This document shows, piece after piece, positions 8,285 through 17,545 of a stretch of DNA of 44,305 nucleotides. How positions within the stretch are numbered: the stretch's first letter is position 1; each line of letters opens with the position of its first letter. Origin of the DNA: Alphaproteobacteria bacterium (GTDB lineage Bacteria; Pseudomonadota; Alphaproteobacteria; Reyranellales; Reyranellaceae); assembly GCA_017307275.1 (NCBI GenBank), contig JAFKFK010000031.1, positions 1 to 44,305 of the forward strand, read 5' to 3'. The notes beneath the pieces are model-generated. The model saw only the letters and a list, made by a program, of their open reading frames with translations. It made no database searches and was not told the DNA's origin. Position numbers and translations under genes: made by a program.

Positions 8285-9087
8285 GGCAGCAGGGGCTTGC
8301 GGTAGGCGCGCAGGATCAGCCAGGCGCCGAACAACAGCACCGGCACGGACAGGAGCATGCCCATGGTGAGAGGGCCCCACAGGAAGCCCAGATGCGCATC
8401 GGGTTCGCGGAAGATCTCACCGACAATGCGCGCCACGCCGTAGCCGGCGCAGAACACGCCGGTCAGCAGGCCGGGACGGCGGCGGCCGTCGGTGAGCTTC
8501 CAGACGGCGACGACGATCAGCGTCAGCAGTACGCCCTCGAAGAAGGCCTGGTAGAGCTGGCTGGGATGGCGTGGCAGCGGCCCGCCGCGCGGGAACACCA
8601 TGGCCCACGGCACGTCGCTGATGCGGCCCCACAGCTCGCCGTTGATGAAGTTGGCGAGGCGGCCGAAGAACAGGCCGATCGGCGCGACGATGGCCACCAG
8701 ATCGGACAGCATGAAGGGATCGGCCTTGTTGCGGATCGCGAACAGCAGGATGGCCGCGACCACGCCCAGCAGCCCGCCATGGAAGGACATGCCCCCTTCC
8801 CAGAGCGTGAGCGCCGCCAGCGGGTGCTCGATGTAGAAGCCCGGCTTGTAGAAGAGGACGTAGCCCAGCCGCCCGCCGAGGATGACGCCGAGGGCCGCCC
8901 ACAGCAGGAAGTCGTCGATCTTCAAGGCCGTCAGCAGCTTCGGCGGCTGCTCGCAGACGCGGCGCATCACCTGCCAGCCGATCACCAGGCCGGCGATGTA
9001 GGCCAGTGCATACCAACGGATGGCGAAGGGCCCGAGCTGGACCAGAACCGGATCGATCTCGGGATAAGGAATAACGAGAGGGGTCAT
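8281..9087 (-). CDS. lgt: Prolipoprotein diacylglyceryl transferase
   Basis: 268-residue inner-membrane enzyme that moves diacylglycerol from phosphatidylglycerol to the lipobox cysteine of prolipoproteins. About seven membrane segments are visible. The Lgt signature is intact at GRLANFINGELWGR, followed by HPSQLYQAFFEG. The N-terminal FAIRWYALAYIAG and the GGMSFHGGLLG stretch hold further conserved residues. It is first in the lgt-midA-pgeF run; the next gene starts inside its stop codon. No clear terminator lies between it and the following gene. Confidence 0.96.
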   Translation of the reverse strand: MTPLVIPYPEIDPVLVQLGPFAIRWYALAYIAGLVIGWQVMRRVCEQPPKLLTALKIDDFLLWAALGVILGGRLGYVLFYKPGFYIEHPLAALTLWEGGMSFHGGLLGVVAAILLFAIRNKADPFMLSDLVAIVAPIGLFFGRLANFINGELWGRISDVPWAMVFPRGGPLPRHPSQLYQAFFEGVLLTLIVVAVWKLTDGRRRPGLLTGVFCAGYGVARIVGEIFREPDAHLGFLWGPLTMGMLLSVPVLLFGAWLILRAYRKPLLP

Positions 9088-9162
9088 GAGGGCGACCCTT
9101 ATAGCGGGCGAACCTCGGGGCGGGCGAGCCTTGCCCTTCCGAGCTGGCCCCCGAAATAGTCA

Positions 9163-9190
9163 CGGCGCCGGTCCTGGTGAACCGGCGCCG
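9163..9190 (-). terminator. Stem-loop between ybjN-like gene and lgt
   Basis: Perfect 10-bp inverted repeat CGGCGCCGGT / ACCGGCGCCG with an 8-base loop, about 70 bases after the YbjN stop and about 75 bases before lgt. Neither strand has a convincing U-run. It is a possible terminator for the YbjN transcript. Confidence 0.4.
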
Positions 9191-9259
9191 CTGGGACTTT
9201 CCGAACGAAGAGACTTCTTGGTCTTTATTTTGAGAGGGGGCGTCGGAGGTCCTTCTTGT

Positions 9260-9769
9260 TTAGGCTTCGCCGACCGTTTCCAGAATGGAGGCGGTCAACG
9301 CGTCGGCGGGCGACTTGCCAGCCCAGACGACGTACTGAAAAGCAGGGTAGAAACGCTCGCTTTCGGTGATGGCCACCTCGACGAGATCGTTGAGCTGTTC
9401 GGCCATCAGGCCCGTCGTCCCGCGCAGCGGGATGGCGTGGCGGAACATCGGCAGGCCTTCTTCGCTCCAGAGATCGAAGTGACCGAGCCACATCTTTTCG
9501 TTGATCAGCGCCAGCAGGACATGGATGTCGTTGTGACGCTCGGACGGGATGCGGACATCGTAGGCGCAGGTGAAATGCAGCGCTTCGACATCGTCCCGCC
9601 AGCTGAAGAACATGCGGTAATCGCACCAGCGGCCAGCAACCTCGACGGCGATTTCCCGGTCCGAAGTCCGGTCAAAGGGCCAATCGTTGGCAGCGACGAC
9701 TTGCTCGATCATTTCCAGCGGGTTCAGGTCGGCTTTCCGTCTGGTCCGTTCTTGTCGCGTTAACGCCAT
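9260..9769 (-). CDS. YbjN domain protein
   Basis: 169 residues from the ATG at 9769, preceded by GGGAG; an extension up to 10057 has no support. It begins with a basic stretch (LTRQERTRRKADLNPLEMIEQ) and then a YbjN-type fold: WPFDRTSDREIAVEVAGRWCDYRMFFSWRDDVEALHFTCAYDVRIP, then a helical region with LLALINEKMWLGHFDLWSEEG. The family resembles type III secretion chaperones in fold. In alphaproteobacteria it is widespread but without an assigned reaction. It stands alone, upstream of lgt on the same strand. Confidence 0.8.
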   Translation of the reverse strand: MALTRQERTRRKADLNPLEMIEQVVAANDWPFDRTSDREIAVEVAGRWCDYRMFFSWRDDVEALHFTCAYDVRIPSERHNDIHVLLALINEKMWLGHFDLWSEEGLPMFRHAIPLRGTTGLMAEQLNDLVEVAITESERFYPAFQYVVWAGKSPADALTASILETVGEA

Positions 9770-10144
9770 CGACCGCTCCCCAACCATTCCGCCATGCGGC
9801 TCCGGAAGAGCCATTCTTGAGGCGGGTGGCCGATATATCGTGGTGGGCACCCAACAACCCACTAGCAGCAGTAAGCGTGCCACCAGGGTGCGAGGGACGC
9901 AATAAGAAATCCGGACTGGAATGGGGAAAAGAGTCAGGGATTCCATGATTTTAATCCCCAGCGCTAAGATTCGAGTCCCGGAATTCCGCACGCCGAATCG
10001 AGTCTGGATGCCCATTTCTTGCGCAACTCTGACTCCGATCTGCGGATTGCTCCACATTTATACACATCAACTGAGGTCTGGCACGGGCTTTGCCTTCAGG
10101 GACTCCAAGCAGGCGGTGTGGCGCCAAGATTTGGGAGGCTCTCG
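9770..10144. other. Divergent intergenic region, no gene seen
   Basis: 375 bases between the YbjN gene (minus) and the cyanate operon (plus), so both promoters should lie here. It is less GC-rich than its surroundings. A weak 6-bp hairpin (GGGATT 9937-9942 / AATCCC 9953-9958) is the only structure seen. Short frames on both strands have no ribosome sites or recognisable products. No convincing promoter or operator could be picked by eye. Confidence 0.6.
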
Positions 10145-11509
10145 ATGTTCAAGGACCCGTTCGACCCCAGCATTCTGCTGGGCAAGGGCTGCAGCTGCGG
10201 CGGCAATCACGCCGAGGCCGATCACGCGCGCCTGACCGCGGCGGCTACCCCGGCCGGCGAGGAGGGGCGTTGGAACCGGGTGGTCGACGCCGCGGTCCTG
10301 CGTGCGGTCTTCCCGGTCGACGCCCAGCGTCGGCAATTCCTGAAGACGGTCGGCCGGGCGACGGCCATGGCGGCGATCTCCTCGGTGCTGCCCCTAGGGC
10401 TGGCGCGCGAGGCCTTTGCCCAGGGCGGGGCACTGGAAAAGAAGGACCTCAAGGTCGGCTTCATCCCGATCACCTGTGCCACGCCCATCATCATGGCCCA
10501 TCCGATGGGCTTCTATTCCAAGCACGGCCTCAACGTCGAAGTGGTGAAGACGGCAGGCTGGGCGGTGATCCGCGACAAGTCGCTGGCCAAGGAATACGAC
10601 GCCTCGCACATGCTTTCGCCGATGCCGCTCGCGATCTCGCTGGGCGTTGGTTCGAACCCGGTGCCCTGGACCATGCCGGCGGTCGAGAACATCAACGGCC
10701 AGGCCATCACCCTGGCCATGAAGCACAAGGACAAGCGCAACCCGAAGGACTGGAAGGGATTCCGTTTCGCCGTTCCGTTCGACTACTCGATGCACAACTA
10801 CCTGCTGCGCTACTACGTGGCCGAGCACGGGCTCGATCCCGACAAGGACATTTCGATCCGCTCCGTGCCGCCGCCGGAGATGGTGGCCAACCTGCGTGCC
10901 GACAATATCGACGGCTATCTCGGCCCCGATCCCTTCAACCAGCGCGCGGTCTATGACGGCATCGGCTTCATCCATCTCCTGACCAAGGAATTGTGGGACG
11001 GCCATCCCTGCTGCGCCTTCACGGTGAGCAAGGAATTCGCGACCCAGAACCCCAACACCTACCGCGCGCTGCTGAAGTCGATCATCGACGCGACGGCCTA
11101 CGCGCACAAAGCGGAGAATCGGAAGGAGATTGCCAAGGCGATTGCGCCGGCGAACTACCTGAACCAGCCCGAGACGGTGCTGGAGCAGATCCTGACAGGC
11201 ACCTACGCCGACGGGCTGGGAGGTGTGAAGAAGGATCCGAACCGTATCGACTTCGATCCCTTCCCCTGGAACCAGTTCGCGGTCTGGATCATGACCCAGA
11301 TGAAGCGCTGGGGTCAGCTCAAGGCCGATGTCGACTACGCCAAGGTCGCGTCCGAGGTCTATCTCGCCACCGATACGGCGGCGATGATGAAGGACATGGG
11401 CCTCACCCCGCCCGATCCGTCGAAGAAGACGATCGTGGTCATGGGCAAGCCATTCGATGCGGCCAAGCCCGACGACTATATCGCGAGCTTCGCCATCCGG
11501 CGGAGCTAG
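10145..11509 (+). CDS. cynA: Cyanate/nitrate-type ABC transporter substrate-binding protein (CmpA/NrtA family)
   Basis: 454 residues from the ATG at 10145, preceded by GGGAGG. It carries a twin-arginine signal, QRRQFLKTVGRATAMAAISS, with the RR at about residues 62-63, far from the N-terminus. The first 60 residues are a soluble extension holding GKGCSCGGNHAEADH. The mature part begins near AQGGALEKKDLKVGFIPITCATPIIMAHPMGFYSKHGLNVEVVK, typical of NrtA/CmpA binding proteins. It is first gene of an operon ending in cyanase, so cyanate is the likely ligand, as in the cyanobacterial cynABDS arrangement. Nitrate or bicarbonate cannot be excluded on sequence alone. Confidence 0.85.
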   Translation: MFKDPFDPSILLGKGCSCGGNHAEADHARLTAAATPAGEEGRWNRVVDAAVLRAVFPVDAQRRQFLKTVGRATAMAAISSVLPLGLAREAFAQGGALEKKDLKVGFIPITCATPIIMAHPMGFYSKHGLNVEVVKTAGWAVIRDKSLAKEYDASHMLSPMPLAISLGVGSNPVPWTMPAVENINGQAITLAMKHKDKRNPKDWKGFRFAVPFDYSMHNYLLRYYVAEHGLDPDKDISIRSVPPPEMVANLRADNIDGYLGPDPFNQRAVYDGIGFIHLLTKELWDGHPCCAFTVSKEFATQNPNTYRALLKSIIDATAYAHKAENRKEIAKAIAPANYLNQPETVLEQILTGTYADGLGGVKKDPNRIDFDPFPWNQFAVWIMTQMKRWGQLKADVDYAKVASEVYLATDTAAMMKDMGLTPPDPSKKTIVVMGKPFDAAKPDDYIASFAIRRS

Positions 11510-11512
11510 GAC

Positions 11513-12367
11513 ATGGCGACCCTGAAGAACTCGCTCGGCCTGCGGGCGAGCCTGCTTTCGCTGCTGATCTTTGCCGCGATCCTGGGGCTCTGGCAGATCG
11601 CCACCATGCCGACGGCGGCCACCGGTCCGGCGGTCGATCCCGAATATGCCAAGCTGGTGGGCAATGCCGCGGCGACCGGCACCAAGTCCTCCATGCCGAC
11701 GCCGGCCGACATCGCCGTCACGATCTGGGGCCATCTCACGGATCCCTTCTACGTGCGCGGCAGCAACGACAAGGGCATCGGCATCCAGCTCGCCTATTCG
11801 CTGGGCCGCGTGCTCCTGGGCTTCGGCCTTGCCGCTCTCGTGGCGGTGCCGCTCGGCTTCCTGATCGGCATGTCGCCGCTGGTTTATCGCGCGCTCGATC
11901 CCTTCATCCAGATCCTGAAGCCGGTCTCGCCGCTCGCCTGGATGCCGCTCGCGCTCTACACTATCAAGGACTCGGCGATCTCTTCGATCTTCGTGATCTT
12001 CATCTGCTCCGTCTGGCCGATGCTGATCAACACCGCCTTCGGCGTGGCGAGCGTGCGCAAGGAATGGCTGAACGTGGCGCGCACGCTCGAGGTCGGGCCG
12101 TTCCGCACGGCCTTCAAAGTGATCCTGCCGGCGGCGGCGCCCACCATCATGACCGGCATGCGCATCTCCATCGGCATCGCCTGGCTGGTCATCGTGGCCG
12201 CCGAGATGCTCGTGGGCGGTACCGGCATCGGTTACTTCGTATGGAACGAGTGGAACAACCTCTCGATCGCCAACATCGTGACCGCGATCCTGCTGATCGG
12301 CCTGGTCGGCCTCGCCCTCGACCAGGGCCTGGCGCGCATTACCAAGCTCGTCACCTATCCGGAGTAG
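11513..12367 (+). CDS. cynB: ABC transporter permease, NitT/TauT type (cyanate importer)
   Basis: 284-residue inner-membrane permease, 3 bases after the previous stop, with GGAG before the ATG. It has about six membrane helices and the NrtB/SsuC-type core: LGRVLLGFGLAALVAVPLGFLIGMSP, LKPVSPLAWMPLALYTI, and the EAA loop ARTLEVGPFRTAFKVILPAAAPTIMTGMRISIGIAWL. It ends with an extra helix, IVTAILLIGLVGLALDQGL. It sits between the binding protein and ATPase of the same system. Confidence 0.9.
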   Translation: MATLKNSLGLRASLLSLLIFAAILGLWQIATMPTAATGPAVDPEYAKLVGNAAATGTKSSMPTPADIAVTIWGHLTDPFYVRGSNDKGIGIQLAYSLGRVLLGFGLAALVAVPLGFLIGMSPLVYRALDPFIQILKPVSPLAWMPLALYTIKDSAISSIFVIFICSVWPMLINTAFGVASVRKEWLNVARTLEVGPFRTAFKVILPAAAPTIMTGMRISIGIAWLVIVAAEMLVGGTGIGYFVWNEWNNLSIANIVTAILLIGLVGLALDQGLARITKLVTYPE

Positions 12368-12373
12368 GCCGTC

Positions 12374-13273
12374 ATGGACAATCGACCTCTCATCAGCGTC
12401 GAGGGCCTGGCGCGCCGCTTCGGCGACTCCGGCCAGCCCGCCGTGTTCGAGGATATCTGGTTCGGCATCGACAAGGGCGAGTTCTGCTGCCTGATCGGGC
12501 ATTCCGGCTGCGGCAAGACCACGATCCTGAACGTGCTGGCCGGCCTCGACAGCCCGAGCGACGGCGCCGTCATCGTCGACAATCGCGAGATCGACGGGCC
12601 GAGCCTCGATCGTGCCGTGATCTTCCAGGGCCATGCACTGCTGCCCTGGCTGTCGGTGATGGGCAACATCGCCTTCGCCGTCTCCTCGCGTTGGCCCACG
12701 TGGGACCGCGCCAAGGTGCAGGAACATGCGCGTCGCTTCATCGAGCTGGTTGGGCTGAAGGGCGCAGAGAACAAGCGACCGGCGCAGCTCTCGGGTGGCA
12801 TGAAGCAGCGGGTGGGCATTGCCCGTGCGCTCTCCATCCAGCCGAAGATGCTGCTGATGGACGAACCGTTCAGCGCACTCGATGCGCTGACGCGCGGCAT
12901 GCTGCAGGACGAAGTGCTGCGCATCTGCGCAGATACGCAGCAGACCGTGTTCATGATCACGCACGACGTCGACGAAGCAATCCTGCTCGCCGACAAGATC
13001 GTGCTGATGACCAACGGCCCCGGCGCCAAGATCGCAGAGATCGTGGTCAACACCATGCCGCGCAACGAGCGGCACCGGAACGACCTTCACCGGCATCCGC
13101 AATACTACGCGATCCGAAACCACCTCGTTGAGTTCCTGGTGAACCGCAGCCGCGCGTTCGACAAGGAGATTGCCGGCGTGGCCTACGATCCGCGGCGGCT
13201 GAAACTGGTGAAGCCTGGTTTGTCGGCGGTCAATCCGCCGGCGGAAGTCGTGCCTCTTCGGCACACACACTGA
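12374..13273 (+). CDS. cynD: ABC transporter ATPase, NitT/TauT type (cyanate importer)
   Basis: 299-residue ATPase that powers the importer. Walker A is GHSGCGKTT, Q-loop VIFQGHALLPWLSV, signature LSGGMKQRVGIARAL, Walker B MLLMDEPFSALD, and the H-loop is FMITHDVDEA. About 40 residues after the ATPase core form a C-terminal tail (FLVNRSRAFDKEIAGVAYDPRRLKLV) as in NrtD-type proteins. It starts 6 bases after the permease stop. It would couple to both permease copies as a homodimer. Confidence 0.92.
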   Translation: MDNRPLISVEGLARRFGDSGQPAVFEDIWFGIDKGEFCCLIGHSGCGKTTILNVLAGLDSPSDGAVIVDNREIDGPSLDRAVIFQGHALLPWLSVMGNIAFAVSSRWPTWDRAKVQEHARRFIELVGLKGAENKRPAQLSGGMKQRVGIARALSIQPKMLLMDEPFSALDALTRGMLQDEVLRICADTQQTVFMITHDVDEAILLADKIVLMTNGPGAKIAEIVVNTMPRNERHRNDLHRHPQYYAIRNHLVEFLVNRSRAFDKEIAGVAYDPRRLKLVKPGLSAVNPPAEVVPLRHTH

Positions 13274-13311
13274 CGATCAACTGACGCAGTAAATCGACAC
13301 GGGAGAAGACA

Positions 13312-13758
13312 ATGAAGCGGGCAGAAGTCACCGAGAAGATCCTGTCGGCCAAGCGCCTGAAGGAACTCAGCTGGGACGAGATCGCCAAGAAGATCGGTGG
13401 CGCCTCGAAGATCATCGTCACCGCGGCCTGCATGGGCCAGATGAAGATGACCAAGGAGCAGGCAACGAAGGCCGGCAAGCTGTTCGGCCTGGGCAAGGAA
13501 GAAGTGCTGTTGTTGCAGGAAGTGCCATATCGCGGTTCGCTCCCGCAGATCCCGCCGACCGATCCGTTGATCTACCGCTTCTACGAACTGGTGCAGGTCT
13601 ACGGCACGACCTGGAAGGAACTGATCCAGGAGGAGTTCGGCGACGGCATCATGAGCGCCATCGACTTCGACATGACGATGGAACGCCAGCCTGATCAGAA
13701 AGGTGATCGCGTGAAGATCGCCATGTCCGGCAAGTTCCTGGGCTACAAGAGCTACTGA
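13312..13758 (+). CDS. cynS: Cyanase (cyanate hydratase)
   Basis: 148 residues, close to the usual 156. It converts cyanate plus bicarbonate to ammonia and two CO2. The catalytic residues are all present: Arg89 and Glu92 (YRFYELV) and Ser115 (DGIMSAIDF), equivalent to Arg96, Glu99 and Ser122 of the E. coli enzyme. The N-terminal helical domain (LKELSWDEIAKKIGGASKIIVTAACMGQ) is standard. ATG at 13312 has GGGAG before it and lies 38 bases after the ATPase gene. No carbonic anhydrase (cynT) or LysR regulator (cynR) accompanies it. Confidence 0.97.
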   Translation: MKRAEVTEKILSAKRLKELSWDEIAKKIGGASKIIVTAACMGQMKMTKEQATKAGKLFGLGKEEVLLLQEVPYRGSLPQIPPTDPLIYRFYELVQVYGTTWKELIQEEFGDGIMSAIDFDMTMERQPDQKGDRVKIAMSGKFLGYKSY

Positions 13759-13765
13759 TCAGGTC

Positions 13766-15433
13766 TCACTCGGCCGCCAGCTTCCGCGCCGCTCTCGGGT
13801 CGCGCGTGAGCAGGCCGTCGGCGAGGTCGCGCTCGATCAGCGCATCGGGGCGTTCGGCGATGCGGCCGAAGCCGCCGCCGCCGCCCACGAACATCTCGAC
13901 GATATCGCCTTTGCCGAGATCAACGGCGGCCTTGCTGCGCAATTCTTCTGTGGTGCCGTTGGCGCGGAAGATACGGCAGTAGCCGCGCTGGCCGGGCTCG
14001 CCGCCTTGCAGGCCTTCGGGCGCGAGGCGGAAGCGGTCCGAGTAGATGGCGAGTTGCACGTCGTCGCGCAGGATCTCGCAGCGACGCGTGAAGCCTGCAC
14101 CGCCGCGTCGCGCGCCCAGGCCGAACGAATCGGGTGCCAGCTCGTAGCCGACGATGCGGAAGAAATCGTAGTCGATGTCGAGCGATTCGACCGGCGCATT
14201 GGAGCAGTTGCTGAGCGGTGAATCGACCGCATCGCAGCCGTCGGTGTCCCGGGAGGCGCCGTAGCCGCCGCCAAAGATTTCCAAGTAGACGCTGTAGCCC
14301 TTCTCGCCGAGATGGCTGAGGCAGAAGGCCGTCGTGCAGTCGAAGCCGGTGGCGATCACCTTGTCGGGCAACGCCTGCGCCATCGCCTTCATCACGGCAT
14401 TGAACACGCGATAGGCCGGGATCATGCGCGCCCGCACCGGCGCCGGCGGCCTTGGATTCAGCAGCGAGCCATAAGGCACCTTGATGCTGATCGGCCGCGC
14501 CATACCCTCGTTGTAGGGAATGTCCGGGCTGGTCAGCACCGACTTCACGCAGGAGAGCGCTGCCGAGAGCGTGCTCGAATAGGGGCAATTGAGGTTGCGT
14601 TTCACCTGCGGGCAGGTGCCCTCAAAGTCGATCTCGACCGAGTCCTCGGCAATGGTGACCTTGGCCTTCACCACCAGCGGATCGTCGGTGAGCCCGTCGT
14701 CGTCGACGGCATCTTCGCCATAGAAGGTGCCTTTGGGTGCCTGGGCGATGGCGGCGCGCACGCGGCGCTCGGAATAGTCCTGCATCTCCTTCATCGCCGC
14801 TTCGACCTTGTCGGTGCCGTAGCGCTCGCAGAGCTGCTTCACCCGCAGCACGCCGATGGCGTTGGCAGCGAACTGCGCGTTGAAGTCGCCGATCGTGAGG
14901 TCAGGCACGCGCACGTTGGCGGTCACGAGACGTTCGAAGGAACCGCCGTTCCAGTCGCGTTCGAAACTGTACTTCGAGGGCGGGAAGCGCAGCCCCTCCT
15001 GGTAGACGTCGGAGGCGTGGATGTTGAGGCCCGGCGCCCCGCCGCCGAGATCGAGATGATGGGCGACCGACGCGCCGAAGCCCACGACCCGGCCGCCGAC
15101 GAAGATCGGCGTGAAGATGAAGACGTCGGGGATGTGCTGGCCGCCTTCGAACGGATCGTTGTTGATCAGGAAGTCGCCTTCCTGAAGCGTCTCGACGGGG
15201 TGGCGCTTCAGGCAGGCGCGCAAGGTCTCGCCGATCGGGCCCAACTGCATGGGGATCAGCTCGGCCTGGGCGACGGTGTTGCCGTAGCGATCCATCAGGC
15301 CTGCCGAGCCGTCGCGGGCTTCGCGCAGGATGGTCGAGTAGGCGGAGCGGATCAGCTTCACGCCCATCTCGCGGGCGCCGGCGATCAGTGCCTGGCTGAT
15401 GACGGCATAGTCGATTGGACTCAACTGGCTCAT
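13766..15433 (-). CDS. Hydantoinase B / 5-oxoprolinase-type subunit
   Basis: 555 residues of the HyuB family, the partner of the ATP-dependent HyuA subunit encoded just upstream. Family features include LIRSAYSTILREARDGSAGLMD near the N-terminus, GDFLINNDPFEGGQHIPDVFIFTPIF, and a glycine-rich C-terminus (GDIVEMFVGGGGGFG). Family members hydrolyse N-methylhydantoin or 5-oxoproline, or carboxylate acetone or acetophenone; the substrate here is not decidable. It converges on cyanase with only 7 bases between stops. Confidence 0.9.
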   Translation of the reverse strand: MSQLSPIDYAVISQALIAGAREMGVKLIRSAYSTILREARDGSAGLMDRYGNTVAQAELIPMQLGPIGETLRACLKRHPVETLQEGDFLINNDPFEGGQHIPDVFIFTPIFVGGRVVGFGASVAHHLDLGGGAPGLNIHASDVYQEGLRFPPSKYSFERDWNGGSFERLVTANVRVPDLTIGDFNAQFAANAIGVLRVKQLCERYGTDKVEAAMKEMQDYSERRVRAAIAQAPKGTFYGEDAVDDDGLTDDPLVVKAKVTIAEDSVEIDFEGTCPQVKRNLNCPYSSTLSAALSCVKSVLTSPDIPYNEGMARPISIKVPYGSLLNPRPPAPVRARMIPAYRVFNAVMKAMAQALPDKVIATGFDCTTAFCLSHLGEKGYSVYLEIFGGGYGASRDTDGCDAVDSPLSNCSNAPVESLDIDYDFFRIVGYELAPDSFGLGARRGGAGFTRRCEILRDDVQLAIYSDRFRLAPEGLQGGEPGQRGYCRIFRANGTTEELRSKAAVDLGKGDIVEMFVGGGGGFGRIAERPDALIERDLADGLLTRDPRAARKLAAE

Positions 15434-15448
15434 GACGCTCTCCGTCCC

Positions 15449-17461
15449 TCAGGATTTGCGCAGGATCAGGTTGTCGTGGCTGTCGAGCTCGGCGCTCCAG
15501 CCCGGCGGCACCCAACTCGTCGCGGTATGACCTTCGATCACCGCCGGCCCGACGATCTTCTGGCCCGTCGTCAACGCTTCGGCGGTGTGCCGGGCGCAAT
15601 CGAGCCAGCTTTCGCCGTGGAAGATCTTCGCCTGCTCGGGTGCTCGCGCCGCCAGCTTCTCGCGGTCGAGTTTGGGGGCGCCGCCGATCGGCAGGGTCGC
15701 GCCGACGCGCAGGGTCACGATCTCTACCGGCCGGTCGAGCGTGGCGCCATGCATGAAGGTGCGATGGTGGGCATCGGCAAACAGTTCGGCGAGATAGGCC
15801 GCGTCGAGCGACCCAAGACGGTCGGTCGGGATCTCGACACCGACCTCGAAGGCCTGGCCGACAAAGCGCATGTCGAGCGTGTGCGTGTAGTCGAGCTCGC
15901 CCGGCAACTTCATGTCGGCGAACTGTGCGGCCAGCCTCTGGCGCATCTCGTCGAAGATGCGGCCGGCTTCTGTCGCCGCGGCATCGTCGAGCTTCATCTT
16001 GCGCGTGACGGCGTCGAACTTGGTGTAGTCGGACGCGACCAGCCCGTAGGCGGAAATGACACCGGCATTGGGCGGCACGACGATGGTCGAGATGCCGAGT
16101 TCTTCGGCGATGCGTGCGGCATGTAGGGGCCCCGCGCCGCCGAACGGCACCAGCGCATAGTCGCGCGGATCGCGGCCGCGCTCGGTCGAAACGAGCTGGA
16201 TGGCGCGCACGATGTTGGCGTCGGCGAGCTGCAGCGCCGAGGACGCTGCCTGTTCGACGGTGAGTCCAAAGCGCTGCGCCACCGGCTCGAAGGCGCGATG
16301 GGCGGCGTCGCTGTCGAGCGTCATCCGCCCACCCAGGAAAGCGGCGGGCCGGATGGTGCCGATCACGACATGCGCATCCGTGGTGGCAGGCTCGGTGCCC
16401 CCGCGCCCGTAGCAGGCCGGGCCGGGATCGGCGCCGGCGCTCTGCGGGCCTACACGCAGCATGCCGCCGTCATCGACCCAGGCAATCGAGCCGCCGCCCG
16501 CGCCGACGGACACGATGTCCAGCACCGGCGTGCGGATCGGCAGCCCGTCGATCTCGGTTTCCGATGCGAGCGACGGTCGGCCGTCCTGCACCAGGCAAAC
16601 GTCGGTCGAGGTGCCGCCCATGTCGAAGGTGATCAGGTCCTTGAAGCCGGAGCGCGCTGCCTGCCGCGTGGCGCCGACGACGCCGGCGGCCGGGCCGGAG
16701 TAGAGCGCGGTGATGGCGCTCTGGCGCATCGCGTCGGCGGGCAGGCGGCCACCGTTGGACTGCATCACGGTGAAGCGGCCCCGGAAGCCCGACTCCGACA
16801 GCTTGTTCTCGAAGCGGTGCAGGTAGCCGTCGATCACCGGCTGGACATAAGCGGAGAGCAGGGTCGTCGAAGCACGCTCGAACTCGCGGAACTCGCGCGC
16901 CACCTGATGGCTGCACGTCACCAGCACGCCGGGCAGCGCCGCGCCGATCATCGTGGCGAGCTGTTTCTCGTGGTCGGGATTGGCGTAGGCGTTGAGAAGG
17001 CAGATCGCCATCGCGCGATAGCCGCCGTCCTTCAGGGCCGGGATCAGCTCGGCCGAAACCTTCGCTTCATCGAGCGGCGTTTCGACGGTGCCGTCGGCGC
17101 GCAGACGCTCGGGTGCCTCGAAGCAATCCTTGCGGCGCACGGGTGGCGCGGGCTTGGCATAGAAGAGGTCGTAGATATTGCGCCGGTCGTGGCGCTGCAT
17201 GAACAGGAGATCGCGAAAGCCCGCCGTCGCAATGAAAGCGACCGACGCGCCCTTGCGCTCCAGCACGGCATTGGTGGCGACAGTCGAGCCGTGGCCGAGA
17301 TCCTCGATGCCAGCCAGATCGATGCCCGAGGCGGTCAGCGCCGCGAAGGCGCCGATGTCGGGCGACTTCGGCGTACTCGGTACCTTGGTGACGACGACCT
17401 TGCCGCCCTCGACGGCGACCAGATCCGTGAACGTGCCTCCGACCTCGACTCCGACTCTCAT
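15449..17461 (-). CDS. Hydantoinase A / 5-oxoprolinase-type subunit
   Basis: 670-residue ATP-dependent subunit. The N-terminal phosphate-binding loop is VEVGGTFTDLVAV, with GHGSTVATNAVLERKG and ITFDMGGTSTDVCLV characteristic of HyuA/acetone carboxylase beta-type proteins, then GGGSIAWVDDGG and VGPQSAGADPGPACYGRGG. Its ATG at 17461 has GGAGG about 10 bases upstream. The HyuB gene follows after 15 bases, so the two form an operon. Size matches separate A and B subunits rather than a fused 5-oxoprolinase. Confidence 0.9.
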   Translation of the reverse strand: MRVGVEVGGTFTDLVAVEGGKVVVTKVPSTPKSPDIGAFAALTASGIDLAGIEDLGHGSTVATNAVLERKGASVAFIATAGFRDLLFMQRHDRRNIYDLFYAKPAPPVRRKDCFEAPERLRADGTVETPLDEAKVSAELIPALKDGGYRAMAICLLNAYANPDHEKQLATMIGAALPGVLVTCSHQVAREFREFERASTTLLSAYVQPVIDGYLHRFENKLSESGFRGRFTVMQSNGGRLPADAMRQSAITALYSGPAAGVVGATRQAARSGFKDLITFDMGGTSTDVCLVQDGRPSLASETEIDGLPIRTPVLDIVSVGAGGGSIAWVDDGGMLRVGPQSAGADPGPACYGRGGTEPATTDAHVVIGTIRPAAFLGGRMTLDSDAAHRAFEPVAQRFGLTVEQAASSALQLADANIVRAIQLVSTERGRDPRDYALVPFGGAGPLHAARIAEELGISTIVVPPNAGVISAYGLVASDYTKFDAVTRKMKLDDAAATEAGRIFDEMRQRLAAQFADMKLPGELDYTHTLDMRFVGQAFEVGVEIPTDRLGSLDAAYLAELFADAHHRTFMHGATLDRPVEIVTLRVGATLPIGGAPKLDREKLAARAPEQAKIFHGESWLDCARHTAEALTTGQKIVGPAVIEGHTATSWVPPGWSAELDSHDNLILRKS

Positions 17462-17545
17462 TCCTGCGGCCTCCCTGCGCGATGCTAGGGCGGTTTTGGA
17501 GTCAGAGCCAGATGCGGGATTCCTCGATGCGCCCGTTGCCGGACG

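Noticed and set aside
9970..10000. GATTCGAGTCCCGG resembling a tRNA T-arm
   Set aside because: The flanking stems do not pair and no cloverleaf can be built on either strand.
10394..13270. A 958-codon open frame on the minus strand across the whole cyanate importer operon
   Set aside because: It is antisense to three well-supported ABC genes, and its Arg/His/Asp-rich low-complexity product is typical of the opposite strand of GC-rich genes. No ribosome site or family match was seen.
14312..16126. A 604-codon plus-strand frame opposite hyuB and hyuA
   Set aside because: Spans two genes on the other strand and shows only biased shadow composition.
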